Assembly: GCA_973895155.1 (NCBI GenBank)
Contig: OZ316892.1
Coordinates: forward strand, 7,688,001 to 7,752,000
Length of the DNA stretch: 64,000 bases
Reading direction: 5' to 3'
DNA from: Marsupella aquatica
Taxonomy: Eukaryota > Marchantiophyta
Shown here: piece by piece, positions 48,401 through 59,374 of the stretch
Position numbering within the stretch: position 1 is the first letter of the stretch
How the letters are laid out: each line of letters opens with the position of its first letter
Made by a program: the position numbers and the translations under genes
The notes under the pieces: generated by a model
Database searches by the model: none
Seen by the model: only the letters and a program-made list of their open reading frames with translations
What the model was told of the DNA's origin: nothing

Positions 48401-51106
48401 ATAGATGACGTCCCAACTAGAAGCTGAAGGCGATCCTGGCGCAAGAAGCCCTGTAATCCCACCTAAATGAAAGAAAATGGTTGCACTAAGGGGAGATATT
48501 TTGCATCTAAAGAAGGAGAAAGTTGCTACCCCTGTCAACCTCCTTCTCATTCCAGATCTTTCAAGAAAGCACTGTCGCTTCTGTGTTGGTTTCAAAAGAT
48601 AGGATGATACATTAAGGTACCACTTGCTCTACTGAGCACGAGCAACCTAAGCTACCCTCACAATAGTCAACTAACCGTGAAGAGAAAAACATTGGGCCCA
48701 TGAGTAACTCTTGGAGAAGGTGCAGCATACCAAATGCTCGTCCAGAGCCAGTTAGTACCTGGAAACACTAATCAGGGAGCACCAGGTCTACGGCGGCCAT
48801 CCTTCCCTTCATCCATTTCCACAACTAAGGGAAAGACCCAATCCGAGAGGCGCACAATCCAAGTTCCTCCCTTTGACCTGCATATAAGGCACAGACCCAT
48901 GCTACAATTGTCAGTTTCCTGTCAACGGTGCATTCTAAGAAGAAGTGGTGGACGGTGTAAGGCTTCGGCCGGATATTTTCGAGGCTGTGTTCTGTGCCAG
49001 AGCTTCATAGACAAGGAAAAGCTGTACACGTTTTGTTAACAACCATTTGCTCTCGGACGTGCGCAGTGAGGGCAGTCTGGGCTAGAAGGTAATATTGTCA
49101 CAGAATTGTCTCCCACAAGCGCACCAAAACAGTGCAAAGATGGTGCTAAGATCACTCCACGTACATAGGTGTCATCATCTCCCGTCTTCACAATAAAAAC
49201 GGTCCCCATAGACTCAGGTTCTATAGGATTCAATTACTCGCAGATAGGTGAAGTTCGGAAGTACAGTCCTCCCTCAACTTCCGTAATCGGTGGGAAAACA
49301 ACAGAAAAATCATTCAGTGTTATGCTACCAGTCGAGATCTTGTTGCTTATCCAAAACGCTGCTTAAATAGCTGCTTTCTGGCGATGGAGCGTGCTGAGAT
49401 CTAGACCAAAATAAGACATGCGGATGACCATTCCACATCAGATATTCGTTTACCAATCGGGCTTCAGTAAACCATAATCTGTTTCCCAGGAAACTCTTTC
49501 TAAAGTACAGTAACTACAAGCCTCTCTGTGTAAACGAAGGAGATAAGCAAATCTGGTAATACCCGCGACATAATTTATAACCGTCATTCTTTCATTGATG
49601 TATTCTTAAACTTTACAGTTGCCTGAACATAAATCACCCCTGCTGCAATAGGCAGAATTCAGATAGACTGTAAGGGGTGTTCACTCCTTGAATGAAAAGT
49701 CCTTCCTAGAAGTTATGTGTGCTAGAATGGAAGTGTCAGTCACATCAAATTCTATTGCAACGGAACTTGTTACCGCACTGCTCTGTCGTCTAGTGTTAGG
49801 TTGTGTCCATGCCTAAGTGCCCCGGACAATCCTGCCCATGTTTTTACTCCATCCACAAAGGCTCTCACTGGAGTCGATCACACCCAACCCACGTATTTGC
49901 AGATAATGAATGATGCACGACCGACAGTTCCTCACGTCGTCTATGGATACGCGCACAAGCACATGAGAAAAACAATACTCTCTTGGACAACTGGAAACAC
50001 AAATTTGGAGAAATCCCAGATTTTTAAAGTCAACAATTGAATTGCAAAGTTATAGACAAGGACTAGGTGACTCAATATGACAAGATGATCACCTTCATAA
50101 TATCAAAGAAGCGGGCACTCTTCTGTAACTTAGCAACAGAGTCCAAATCGTCATAGTTGAGAGCTTCCACGTCCTCCATTTCATCGTCCAGGTCGGCAAC
50201 ATCTTCACCTTCATCTGCTTCTTCCTGGCAGTCCCAAGGAGGTCACCCAGATTATACATATGGCAAGGTCGAATGTAATTCCAGGTCTAGCTTGGAGAAC
50301 CAGGGAGAAGTTAAGGTAGGGGAAAAGAAATGCTTAAAACAATGAGGCATCAACCACATACCTCGGGTGGTGCGTCGTTGTCCGACAGGTCCTCGAGATC
50401 GGCCAAAAATGAATCTGCCAATGTCGCCTACAGCAGACAGCAAGGAAATACTTCAGCATTAATAGAGCCCATGAGAACCCTATTCCTACTCCTATTGTAA
50501 AAATCGTTCTTTCGCAGAAACATTTGTCCCAATACGATAGCCCTAACCCTAACGAGAAAAGCCCTACACAGATAAACAATATCAGCCAGCGATGCCAACG
50601 TATTCAAGAAATGTTGGGCTCATAAGGTTCCCATGTGCCGCTAGGTGAGCAAAATATTTCAAGAGCTCTTGTCCAAAACCCTAATCTCAAGTTCGTATCA
50701 TGTTCAACATTTGCTAAAACATTCGGTGCCTAGGATGTAAAAATGAACTTCACTCTCTTACCGTCATCAACTTCACAACGCCAGCACGACGGCAACAAAA
50801 AAACACTGAGAGCCCTCAAATTCCCAGCGAGAATCAAGAAAGGACAACAAAGTGCTCTACAGACGAACGAGTGCGGGGAAGCATCATACAGACCCACAAT
50901 CGTAATCATAAATTCAAACAAGAACGGAATCCACCTCCGTCGGGCTACCTTGTAGCTCGACGATAAAGGGTTTGCCATGTTTGGGAAAAGCACAAGACAG
51001 AACCGCAATCGTAAACGTAATTTCAAACAAGGGCGACTGAACACAAAGCAATTAAGCTGAGTCCCGTCCACAGTACCTTGTAACTCGAGGACAAAGGGTT
51101 CGCCAT
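45473..51106 (-). CDS. PRP31: Prp31, U4/U6 small nuclear ribonucleoprotein
   Basis: Exons (minus): first exon 51106-51077 (or its duplicate 50978-50949), then 50427-50362, 50224-50093, 47725-46833, 46700-46630, 46080-45978, 45769-45694, 45580-45473. They splice in phase to 492 residues; human and Arabidopsis are about 485-500. Landmarks: ATLADSFLADLEDLSDND, an acidic stretch, LNYDDLDSVAKLQKS, the NOSIC/Nop region with IAPNLSAIVGSEVAAKLMG and AGGLSSLAKMPACNVQILG, KWQEPPPPK, a basic run KKKRGGRRLRKMKER (nuclear signal), MRKLANRM, LAFTPVQGIEL, and the C-terminus STYFSETGTFSK. Prp31 binds U4 snRNA with the 15.5K protein and bridges U4/U6 to U5 in the tri-snRNP. Intron 3 (47726-50092, 2.4 kb) holds no gene I recognise. 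An alternative short start is ATGACG|GTAAGA at 50767-50762. Confidence 0.93.
50949..50978 (-). other. Duplicate first exon of Prp31, copy B
   Basis: 30 nt encoding MANPLSSSYK followed by GT (AAG|GTAGCC). It lies 128 bp downstream of copy A. The four base differences from copy A are all synonymous third positions, and the intron sequence after each copy is also related (cttgtttgaa.tt..g.ttacgattg). Either exon can join exon 2 in frame. Confidence 0.75.
51077..51106 (-). other. Duplicate first exon of Prp31, copy A
   Basis: 30 nt encoding MANPLSSSYK followed by AAG|GTACTG. It is the upstream member of the tandem pair. The usual Prp31 N-terminus starts at the residues encoded by exon 2 (ATLADSFL), so this ten-residue extension is unusual. 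Confidence 0.75.
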
Positions 51107-51109
51107 CTT

Positions 51110-51388
51110 GGCTAGCTGGCGGAGTGGTCGGAGGGGTCAGATTGACGACGAGACAGACAGATTGGAGCAGATTCGAAAGTACCTCGAGCGAACGCCAAAC
51201 AAAGTGGAGGAATGTTTTGTAACAAAGATCGAGAAATGTATCGCGAGCGAAATTTGGAGTGAAGGAATTTTGAAGTGTAGGGAATTTTGTTCACGAAGCA
51301 AGGAGGTGCTAATACACCAGTTATGAGGCTCGGTTCCATGCGCAAATCGCCCACCCCCACCCCCAGTTTGACCCCCAAACACCTTGTG
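51110..51388. other. Prp31 5' flank plus start of a local repeat
   Basis: Upstream of Prp31 on the minus strand. From about 51307 the sequence 'ctcggttccatgcgcaaatcgcccacccccacccccagtttgacccc' (in parts) is the same unit seen at 52296-52350 and 52768-52805. Confidence 0.45.
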
Positions 51389-52188
51389 TTAAATCTACAA
51401 CATGTTAATGTTCCCCCATTTTCCTGGGGTCCCCGTACACTGCTCGTTCCAGTCCCTGATGGTGCTGCCCGCCCTAGCCGAGTTTGCCAAAACATAAACC
51501 AAGACTCTGTCGTTTTGTCATGCGCTTCAGCCCAATTAGCTTGGTGTTATCGGCTTTAGGTTTATGTTCTGGCACCCTTCACTTGTTGTCACTCTCTCCG
51601 GCTTAGGTCGTCGATGTTGTTGCACTGCTCAGGCCCAAGTTTGCCAGAACGTAAAACCAAGACTATCATTAATCATGACTCTCATTCAAAGTACTGAGCT
51701 TTGCCTGAACATTTAGATTATTACTAAGTAGGCATGACTCCATGATTGGAAAGAAGTGTTGCCAAAACATACATCAGGCCTCCATAGAGAAGAAGCATTT
51801 CAATTGGCATAACATTAACTGAGACTATCAATCATGACTCTTAATCATAGCACTAGGCCCTCCAACACATTGACTTTGTTACAAAGCAAGCATAACTCTA
51901 TTGGAGAGAAGTGTTGCCAGAACAAAATCATGAGTCCACAAGGAAGAAATTGATGGCACAAAGCTGAGCGGGCTGGAGCAGGCGACAACAAGTGAAAGGT
52001 GCCAAAACATGGACCTGAAGTCGATTGCACAAAGTTGATCGGGCCAGAGCTAGCGAGTGACAAAATGGTAGAGTCTTGGTTTATGTTTGGCAAACTTGGG
52101 TTGGAGTGGGCAGCAGCATCGGGGACGGGGACGGGCAGTGTATGGGGCCCCAGGAAAATGGGGGAGTATTAACGCATTGTAGATTTAA
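51389..52188. mobile_element. 800-bp element with ~220-bp terminal inverted repeats
   Basis: The left arm (51389 to about 51610) and right arm (about 51965-52188) are reverse complements with roughly 80% identity. Both outer ends read TTAAATCTACAA, then CCCCCATTTTCCTGGGG(T/C)CCC and GTTTGCCAAAACATAAACC-type sequence. The interior (about 350 bp) holds a diverged direct repeat and no ORF of note. Long inverted ends and no transposase indicate a non-autonomous MULE-like or foldback element (inference). The insertion splits a local repeat unit. No perfect target duplication was found. Confidence 0.8.
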
Positions 52189-52189
52189 T

Positions 52190-52900
52190 GCGTGGTCCCG
52201 AGACAATCATGTCAATGATTAGAGATGACCATAAAGTTAAAGGGCAAAACTTGTATTGTAAACTCTGTTTAGAGCATCACCACCAGTGCTCGTTTTCAGG
52301 CCCGTTTCCATGTGCAAGTCCCCACCCCCTCCCAAGTCCGACCCCATACATGTCCATGATTAGAGATGGCCCTAAAGTTAAAAGGGCCAAACTTGTCTTA
52401 GAAACTCGTTTAGAGTATCTCCACCTGTGCTCCTTTTCAGACCTGGTTCTATCCTCGGGGCCTCACATCAAGGGAGATCCCATATCACGCGCGAAATTTT
52501 TAAGTAAGAAACACCCTAAAACATAAGAAATAAAGTAGATTTTTACTATTTTTAACCCCTAACTTTATAGAATATTCTAGGAATATATATTCTCACATTT
52601 GGTATTAAAAAACCCCTATAGTTCTTATAATTCTCAAAATTAGATTAAAACACCCCTATATTTCTTCAACAAAATTTGTAAAGTCCTCCGCTCAATTGAA
52701 CTAAAAAACCCTAACTGCTTTGCGCGCGATGGGTTGGAAGAAAAGAAGTGAGGACCCTTGGGTTCCATCCATGTTCAAGTCCACCAGCCCTAGTCTGACC
52801 CCAAATACGTCCATGATTAGAGATGCCTAGAGTTAAAAGGCAAAACTCTTGGCATAAACTCTGGTTAGAGGATCTTAACCAGTGACTGTTCCTTTTCACC
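52190..52900. repeat. ~160-bp repeat unit, three copies, interrupted
   Basis: Units carry 'atgattagagatg(a/g)cc', '(t/c)aaagttaaa(a)gggc(c)aaac', 'aaactc(t)gtttagag', 'cacc(a/t)gtgct' and 'ttccatg(t)..caagtcc'. They run at about 52205-52345, 52355-52450 and 52790-52895. The third is separated by an AT-rich repeat. Part of a first unit lies left of the 800-bp element. Confidence 0.7.
52470..52765 (-). repeat. AT-rich dispersed repeat, copy 3
   Basis: Reverse complement of the copy at 7795-8092 over nearly 300 bp, from 'cccatatcacgcgcg' to 'gaagtgaggacccttggg'. It sits inside the 160-bp repeat array. Confidence 0.65.
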
Positions 52901-53459
52901 CACTAACCGCCAAATGAATCAACCCGCCCCCCCAACAAGATGGAGAGAACCTTTGGGCAATTGCTGCCCCCATCAGTAACCTGTATCTCCAAACATGTAG
53001 AAGTTGGCTTTGAGATCCAAACTGTTGACCACCAGTTTTAGTAAGAAAGACGATTGCCAAACCAGTTCATTGTTCAAACTCCATTCTCATCAACAACAGA
53101 AACTCCATTTATACACTTGAAGGTAAAAATGATGATTTGAGGAATGGAGGTGAGTTTGGGACTTTGGTGGGGTTGTGGACTATTGATACCAACATTCCCA
53201 TCTCAATGGTCACAAATGTACCTCCCATTTCTTACCTAAACCCTTCTATTTCTTGGGGAGCATAGAGCATGAACCACCAAACCGGTGGAGATGCTCTTTA
53301 GGGCAATTAAGAGTGGCTTTACAAGAACAACCAGACAACAAGTAACCAGTCACTTCCAAGATTTTACTTTCAGATTTCATTCAACTATTCAGTTCAAATG
53401 ATCTGGCAAGGTTGGCTTGACATTTGCATCTAACTTTTTCACATCAGAAACTATAATAA
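52901..53459. other. Intergenic DNA
   Basis: Nothing recognised. Confidence 0.3.
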
Positions 53460-55760
53460 CATGTTGCGCCTTTTTATGCAGTGGTCGTCATTCAAATTTG
53501 GAATGGTTTTTTGGGTGGAAAAAACAAAAACTGCAAAAAGTGGAAAGATTAAAGAAAAAGTGATTAATATTTGGTGTGAATGAAAAAGTAGATGCTAGCT
53601 TTTCCAAGCTAGAAGAAAAAAGACAAAATCTTCTATACAAAGTGCTATCCCTCTACTATCCATGTTATACCATACTACTCCCTTAACCATCCATGCTATA
53701 CCCTGCTCCTCCCTCTACCATCCATGCTATATGATGGTTCTCCCTCAACCATTCATGCTATACCATGGTCCTCCCTCAACCATCCATGCTATACCATGTT
53801 TTCCCTCTACCATCCATGTTATACCATGCATGCTACACCCTGGGCCCCCACTCCCAGTAAAAAATCTCTACCCCCTGTGAACGGACCCCCCTCTAGTACC
53901 CCTTGTTATTATTTTTGAAACAATAAAAATTTGCCTTCTTATTTAGAAAAAAACACATTTTGACAATACTTAATATCCTTGATATAATTATAAAGTCCAG
54001 ATTTGAGGATTTTTATATAGGCTTCATTAGTTACATTTTCTTTGTTCAAAGATCTTCCCTCCCTCGGATCCAATGGCCAGGGATTTTCCCCATGTGTTTC
54101 CTCATAGGGCAGTTCAAAAAACTCACCCTAAACCCCTCAACATACCCTACCCTAAACCCCACAACCCCGCCCACAACTTACACCGTCATACCAAAAGGCA
54201 TAGACATGTGTACCTATTAGATGATGCCATGTGTACCACTAAGATGATGCCGTGTGACAGAGATGATTTTATACGGTCCCCTTCCCAAAAACAAATGGGA
54301 GCGGAATATCAAGTGTTCTTCCTTATTTGGAAAGTGAATGGTGACCCATTTGTATAAAAGAGTGGGTTCCTTAGTTACAAGCCAATTCTAAAAATTATTT
54401 CAATATGAATTAAACTGACCCTTGAATCGTTCTCACGTCCGACCCGTTTTACCTAAGAGTGGGGGCCCAGGGATGCTACACCATGCAGCGCTCTTCCTTC
54501 TACCATCCATGCAATACCATGTTCCTCTAAGTACTACCATCCATGCTATATCATTCATGCATACAAGTGCTGTATAATGATAGCAGTTTAGTCTGTTGCA
54601 AAATAATGTTAGATAGTCAATAATTTAGTGCACAATCTAATCAATGAGAGAAAGAGGAGATTAAAAAAAAGTGAAAGAAGGGAACCAAAAGAAAAAGAGG
54701 GGGGGGTGAGCGGGGTGGTCGTTAAGCTTTGAAAGGGAAAAACTGATAAAAATAAAGTAAAAAATCATTCTCACTTTGTTATACTTTGGTAGTCGATGTC
54801 ATCTCTTTGGAGTCATGATGGTATCTTTTACTCAATGGCATTTTTCATGCAATGAGATCTTTACGGGACCCCACTAGAGGTCCCTTCCAAAATTCCTGGT
54901 ACCAGAGCGTGCCATGTCAACAACAACCGCAACAAACAAGACTCGTCGGTTTTGTGTTCAAATCAAACTTATACTTTTCATTTGTGTTTGTGTCAATTTG
55001 GGTGTAAATTTTGGGACGCCGTGCCGTAAAAAGGAAAGTAAAATAATTAGAAATGCAAAGAGCAAGACGGTTAAAACTGTCACTATGTAACCATTTTAGT
55101 TACATTTCCAAGTTTAAAACTTAAATTTAAAGATTTATAAAAATTTAATTCATATAATAAATAATTGCTAATAACTAACTTGATAACTTACTTGTTAAAG
55201 GGTAATTGACACCTGGAGTAAGATTTCCGGCCCAATGCAATTAAGGTAAACTTCTAGCCATAGTCCGAACTTGAACTCAACTGATACAATTCATTTGATT
55301 AGACATTCATCTAATTGCAAATGGACTTGTCATAAATTGAATTCTGACTCTCGTAGCTTGAGAATTTGGTAGCATGTAGCGAAATTAAAGGCCTGATTTT
55401 GACAATTGCTTGTGATAACCATGTTGTCAATTAGCCAAGGGGTCCACGAACTAATTTAACAAATAAAATCTTTTACTCAAGCTATCTTGTGCACCCTAAT
55501 TTTTCTCAACTACATCTTTAGCACAAGGTCATCTATTTACACATCGACATCTTTTCATGAACAATACATTTTAGTAAATTACATGTAACAACATCTTTTG
55601 AGCAACCACATATCTTACTTAATGACATCTTTTGAGCAACCACACATTTTACTTAACGACATTTTTTGCACAATGACATCTTTTGCACAACGACATATTT
55701 TACTTAACAACATTTTTTGAGCAACTACATATAACACTAATTTAAACAATAGTGTAATGT
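53460..55760 (+). repeat. Composite dispersed repeat related to 5.24-6.90 kb
   Basis: The start (GTGGTCGTCATTCAAAT at about 53483) matches 6319. It includes a 31-bp minisatellite (53649-53840, two more units at about 54490-54560), a block at 54762-54860 matching 5925-5990, and a GACATCTTTT-type array at 55470-55730. Much A/T-rich filler lies between. No coding region seen. Confidence 0.55.
53649..53840. repeat. 31-bp minisatellite, six copies
   Basis: The unit is CCCTC(T/A)ACCATCCATGCTAT followed by ACCATGNTNCT. Units start at 53649, 53680, 53711, 53742, 53773 and 53803 (period 31, last 30). Confidence 0.92.
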
Positions 55761-56600
55761 TTTATTTCCAGAAATTCCCAAATGCATTTATATATTATAT
55801 TAATATATTATATTAATATTTAATTTAATTTAATATAATTATAAACAACAATTTACTTAACTTTCATTTCAGTCTTTTGGTAGCAGTCCCGAAAAGCTTC
55901 CAAATATCATTTCTGGGCATAAGATTTAGTCAGATTCGTGCTAATTAAAGATATTGAATCCTGGTTGGACCTTGCCCAGGCATGAAATTGTGCAAAAAAC
56001 GCCCTCAGAAACGTCAAGCAGGCAACCTTATTGGGGAGTTGTCCTCGCCGGAATGGGTTTGGGAGCAGTTTGGGCTGGGTCTGGGCCACGATCGAGGGAG
56101 GGTCGGGAGCCGTTCAAGAGCTCTTCGGGAGTTTGGGAAGGATCCAAGGAAGTCTGAGGGATAATTAGGGAATATACCTCAATTGGTTGTTTTGTGTTTA
56201 CGTGCCCGCCAATTAGTGAACTTGTCGCTTAAATGACCAATGCAACCTCTTTTATCACACTTATGTTTAAATTTTACTTTCTTTGCGCACACATTCAATT
56301 TGGTGCAACAAATATAATAACAAATTTACTAACACAGATACTGAAAAGACAGAATTGAAACAAACATAGATTTGAGAATAGAATTACAAAAATAGTCAAA
56401 ATATTATTTTATTTTAATCAAACAGTACATTGTGCATCTAAGAGCGAGCTAAAATCCACTCCTCTATAAAGTAAGCTACTTTCTACTTGTAACTAAGTAT
56501 GGGCTCTAAATTTTGTGACATGATCTACGTTTCCCTTCCTTTGAAATACCGGACAAGATTTCCATTTCTTCTTATTTGTCTCCCAAGCTACATGTAAAGA
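55761..56600. other. Intergenic DNA with G-rich repeat remnant
   Basis: A (TAATAT)-rich stretch at 55790-55845 and a G-rich block at 56040-56160 resembling the 32.6-kb C-rich element in reverse. No gene. Confidence 0.4.
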
Positions 56601-57176
56601 CTATAGGGACCAATCCGGATAATAGTCTTCAATATAATGAAACGAATTCTCAAACTTGTAAAATCGAGAAAGATAAGGAATAAGTTGAGTTCTCAAAAAT
56701 CTATCATCTTCATCTCCATGATATGGAGAAGGATATAAAGATGACCAAAAAGGGTTGCAAAATGTATTATCTGGCAAATCTAAAAGTGTCACGTTTTCTC
56801 TAATTATATGTGGCATCTTAAGGTACACAGTTTCAAGTAGTTTCAAATAAACAAAGTCTTGGTTCGCATCGAGACCGATTCTCGATAATTTTTCTTTCCC
56901 AAAGGAAAACCTGAGGGTACTCCTTTCACTGTCGCTTAGTAATACTGCCAGGTATTTTGTCAGTATTTTTATTGACATCCGTGACCATATTCCTACACTA
57001 AAATTCTCAAAACAAAATTTCACAAACTGGCGGAAAAATGGTCTTGTACATATTGTAACATTGTCCACCGCGATGAATCTCGACTTGTTGGTCTTCGATG
57101 ATACCTCACAAGGATAATAAAGAAATGCATCCATATCAAGTACAAGCAATCTTGTACCTTTAAAATATTTCACCAC
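56601..57176 (-). CDS. FCP1/NIF-type HAD phosphatase-like domain (terminal exon)
   Basis: The exon starts after acceptor TTGGTACAG (57177) and runs 191 codons to TAG. It opens VVKYFKGTRLLVLDMDAFLYY: strand one of a HAD fold with the DxD catalytic pair (D14, D16). CTRPFFRQFVKFCFENFSVGIWS follows, the FCP1-family 'RP..FL.F.F..F.VGIWS' block. Near the end come NVTLLDLPDN, NPFWSSLYPSPYHG and a LIPYLSRF helix. The usual LLLDDSP motif is LLDLPDN, losing one acidic residue, so activity is doubtful. In the family the domain dephosphorylates phosphoserine or phosphothreonine, for example on the RNA polymerase II tail. The protease exon lies upstream. Whether both belong to one transcript is unsettled: a phase-0 link from GAA|GTAGTT near the protease C-terminus is possible. 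Confidence 0.75.
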   Translation of the reverse strand: MVKYFKGTRLLVLDMDAFLYYPCEVSSKTNKSRFIAVDNVTICTRPFFRQFVKFCFENFSVGIWSRMSIKILTKYLAVLLSDSERSTLRFSFGKEKLSRIGLDANQDFVYLKLLETVYLKMPHIIRENVTLLDLPDNTFCNPFWSSLYPSPYHGDEDDRFLRTQLIPYLSRFYKFENSFHYIEDYYPDWSL

Positions 57177-57297
57177 CTGTACCAAATAAAACAAAACATC
57201 ACTCACATAATTATGTAACAACCCATATTTATGATGTCAATTTCATTAAACATTTCACTTGGGAATGTATTATAAAATGAAGTCTGACCATAATAGC

Positions 57298-57984
57298 CTA
57301 ACTAATATTTTTACGCATTAATTGGAGAACTACTTCACGTCTACTTTCACTTCGACTACTCCAATGAAACAAATATGGTTTTCCTAAACTTTCACAATAT
57401 CCGAACATAATTACAAACATTCCGCAATTATAGGAATCCTCCTGTTTCGGAATATCTTTTGGAAAGGATCGGCTCCAACCATTAATATCAGAAGAAGCTA
57501 ATCCTTTATCTTTCGCTTTGTCTAAAATATACTGCCACAAATTGTCTAGGACTTTAGAACCTGCATTATGAAAGGAGTCTAAATATTTCAAACTATTTTT
57601 CTTGAAGTCAATGACAGCAAGACTCCAATGAGAATTTTGGAGAATTGGTACAAAAACTTTCTCACAGTCGAACAAGCTATATCCTAGTCTTGAGGACCAT
57701 CTTGATATGCACGGACTATAACAATATCCGTTCTTGGTGAGTTCACCATAAAACCATGTGTTGAAAAAATGACATCTTGAAGATATCTTTTTTTTCTTTA
57801 GTAAAATGAAGTATCCATTAATAATATCCGAAGCCAGCCAGTATCGTGGACGGAGAGATTTCATAACGTTACAAGTGATGTCGATGTCATCGATAGTGGT
57901 CAAAACCTCTCTATCATCCAAGGATAGACTGAGGCAATTGTCTATCAACCTCTTGCTACTTGCAGATAATGTAAGAGGCATTAT
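57298..57984 (-). CDS. Ulp1/SENP-type cysteine protease domain (C48), exon
   Basis: After acceptor TTTTGCAG (57985) an open exon of 228 codons ends in TAG at 57298. Counting from its first Ile, the catalytic set is complete: H119 in NSHWSLAVIDF, D136 in LKYLDSF, Q181 in PKQEDSYNCG and nucleophile C187 in NCGMFVIMFGY. The N-terminal substrate-side signature RPRYWLASDIINGYF is also present. Ulp1 enzymes cut SUMO or similar modifiers from proteins. In plants many copies ride on Mutator- and CACTA-type transposons. The preceding exon (58073) ends in phase 0, so this domain joins the Glu-rich coiled coil. Either a domesticated host gene or a TE cargo gene. Confidence 0.88.
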   Translation of the reverse strand: MMPLTLSASSKRLIDNCLSLSLDDREVLTTIDDIDITCNVMKSLRPRYWLASDIINGYFILLKKKKISSRCHFFNTWFYGELTKNGYCYSPCISRWSSRLGYSLFDCEKVFVPILQNSHWSLAVIDFKKNSLKYLDSFHNAGSKVLDNLWQYILDKAKDKGLASSDINGWSRSFPKDIPKQEDSYNCGMFVIMFGYCESLGKPYLFHWSSRSESRREVVLQLMRKNIS

Positions 57985-58072
57985 CTGCAAAATCAAAGTT
58001 TAATTTAGCAACCTATTCGTTCAAGAAAAGTTGAAACCGCCTAAAGCTTCACTAAAATTATAGAAATTGTAC

Positions 58073-59374
58073 CTTTGGAACTCGTGAAGAAGCAGACTCT
58101 GTTCTCGAGTTTATGGCTTTCAAATCTGATGCCGACAGTGTCTCTTTTTCAGTCCCATGAAAACTTGAATCAACGTCCACCATTGCAGAGCAGTCCGGCG
58201 GAACAGCGTTCCGCGGCTTAACGAAGTCTTTCTTAAAACAATCCTCAAAATCGAGCTTCTGCTTTGAAGATTCCAAATTGGATAACTTTTGTTTCTTCAA
58301 GCGTCGTCCCCCAAAAGGGAGTCTTAACTCCCTTAAAGTATCTACGCATTGCATGTTCGTCGCCATGTCCAAGCTCGTATTGTTAGCTGATAAATGGATG
58401 AACTCGTCTGCTTCATTGCTAAGCACATCCGGCGACCACTCTCCATCTTCTTTTCCACTAATTTCAATCCTGTTCTTCCCTTCACTATTGACCCCGTTTT
58501 CCTTCTCCATCTCTTCTCTTTCCCTTTCTTCTGCATCTTTCCTCTCCTCTTGTTTGTCTTGAGCTCCTCTCCTCTCCTTCTCTTCGGCTTCATTCTTCTC
58601 CCGCTCTTCTGCATCTTTCCTCTCCTCCTCTTGTTTGTCTTGAGCTGCTCTCATTTCCTTCTCTTCGGCTTCATTCTTCTCCCGCTCTTTTGCTTCTTTC
58701 CTCTTCTTATCTTCTCTTTCTCTCTCTTGTCTCTCTTCGGCTTCTTTCCTCTCCCTCTCTTCTCTTTTTCTCTCTTCTACATCTTTCCTCTCCCTCTCTT
58801 CCCTTTCCCTCTCTTCTGCTTCTTTCCTCTTCTTCTCTTCCCTTTCTCTCTCTTTTGCTTCTCTTTCTCTCTCTTCTCTCTCTTGGGCTTCTTTCCTCTC
58901 CCTCTCTTCATGTTCTCTCTCTTTTCTCTCTTTTCTCTCTTCGGCTTCTTTCCTCTCCCTCTCTTCTTTTTCTCTCTCTTCGGCTTTTTTCCTCTCACTC
59001 TCTTCATGTTCTCGCTCTTCTCTCTCTTTTCTCTCTTCGACTTCTTTCCTCTCCCTCTCTTCTTTTTCTCTCTCTTCGGCTTTTTTCCTCTCACTCTCTT
59101 CATGTTCTCGCTCTTCTCTCTCTTTTCTCTCTTCGGCTTCTTTCCTCTCCCTCTCTTCTTTTTCTCTCTCTTCGGCTTTTTTCCTCTCACTCTCTACATG
59201 TTCTCGCTCTTCTCTCTCTTTTCTCTCTTCGGCTTCTTTCCTCTCCCTCTCTTCATGTTCTCTCTCTTCTCTCTCTTGGGCTTCTTTCCTCTCCCTCTCT
59301 TCATGTTCTCTCTCTTTCCTCTCTTCTCTCTCTCTCTCTCTCAAAGAGTATGATAAGCCACTAATGATTCCCAT
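58073..59374 (-). CDS. Glu/Lys/Arg-rich coiled-coil exon upstream of Ulp1 domain
   Basis: Open for 434 codons from ATG 59374 to donor CCAAAG|GTACAA (58073/58072). The first ~280 residues are almost only E, R, K, with A, H and S (ER/EK dipeptides, a long single-helix or coiled coil). They are built on a 96-bp (32-residue) unit, with boundaries at 58981, 59077 and 59173. The last ~120 residues are ordinary: LSNEADEFIHLSANN, LRLPFGGRRLKKQKLS, DCFKKDFVKPRNAVPPDCSAMVDVD, ending SSRVPK. The 'RNAVPPD' part is encoded by a copy of the GGAAC-palindrome. A basic RRLKKQK is a possible nuclear signal. The true 5' end may be an acceptor (CTTAG|CC) just before the ATG. Confidence 0.7.

Noticed and set aside
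51108-51326. Plus-strand frame divergent from Prp31
   Set aside because: It overlaps the Prp31 leader in antisense, is short and has no domain.
53649-53840. CRISPR-like regular repeats
   Set aside because: The units are contiguous with no unique spacers, in plant nuclear DNA. This is a minisatellite.
58394-59364. Long plus-strand open frames (Leu/Phe/Ser-rich, 224-319 codons)
   Set aside because: They are antisense shadows of the Glu/Arg/Lys repeat on the minus strand, which remains open in several frames because of its base composition.
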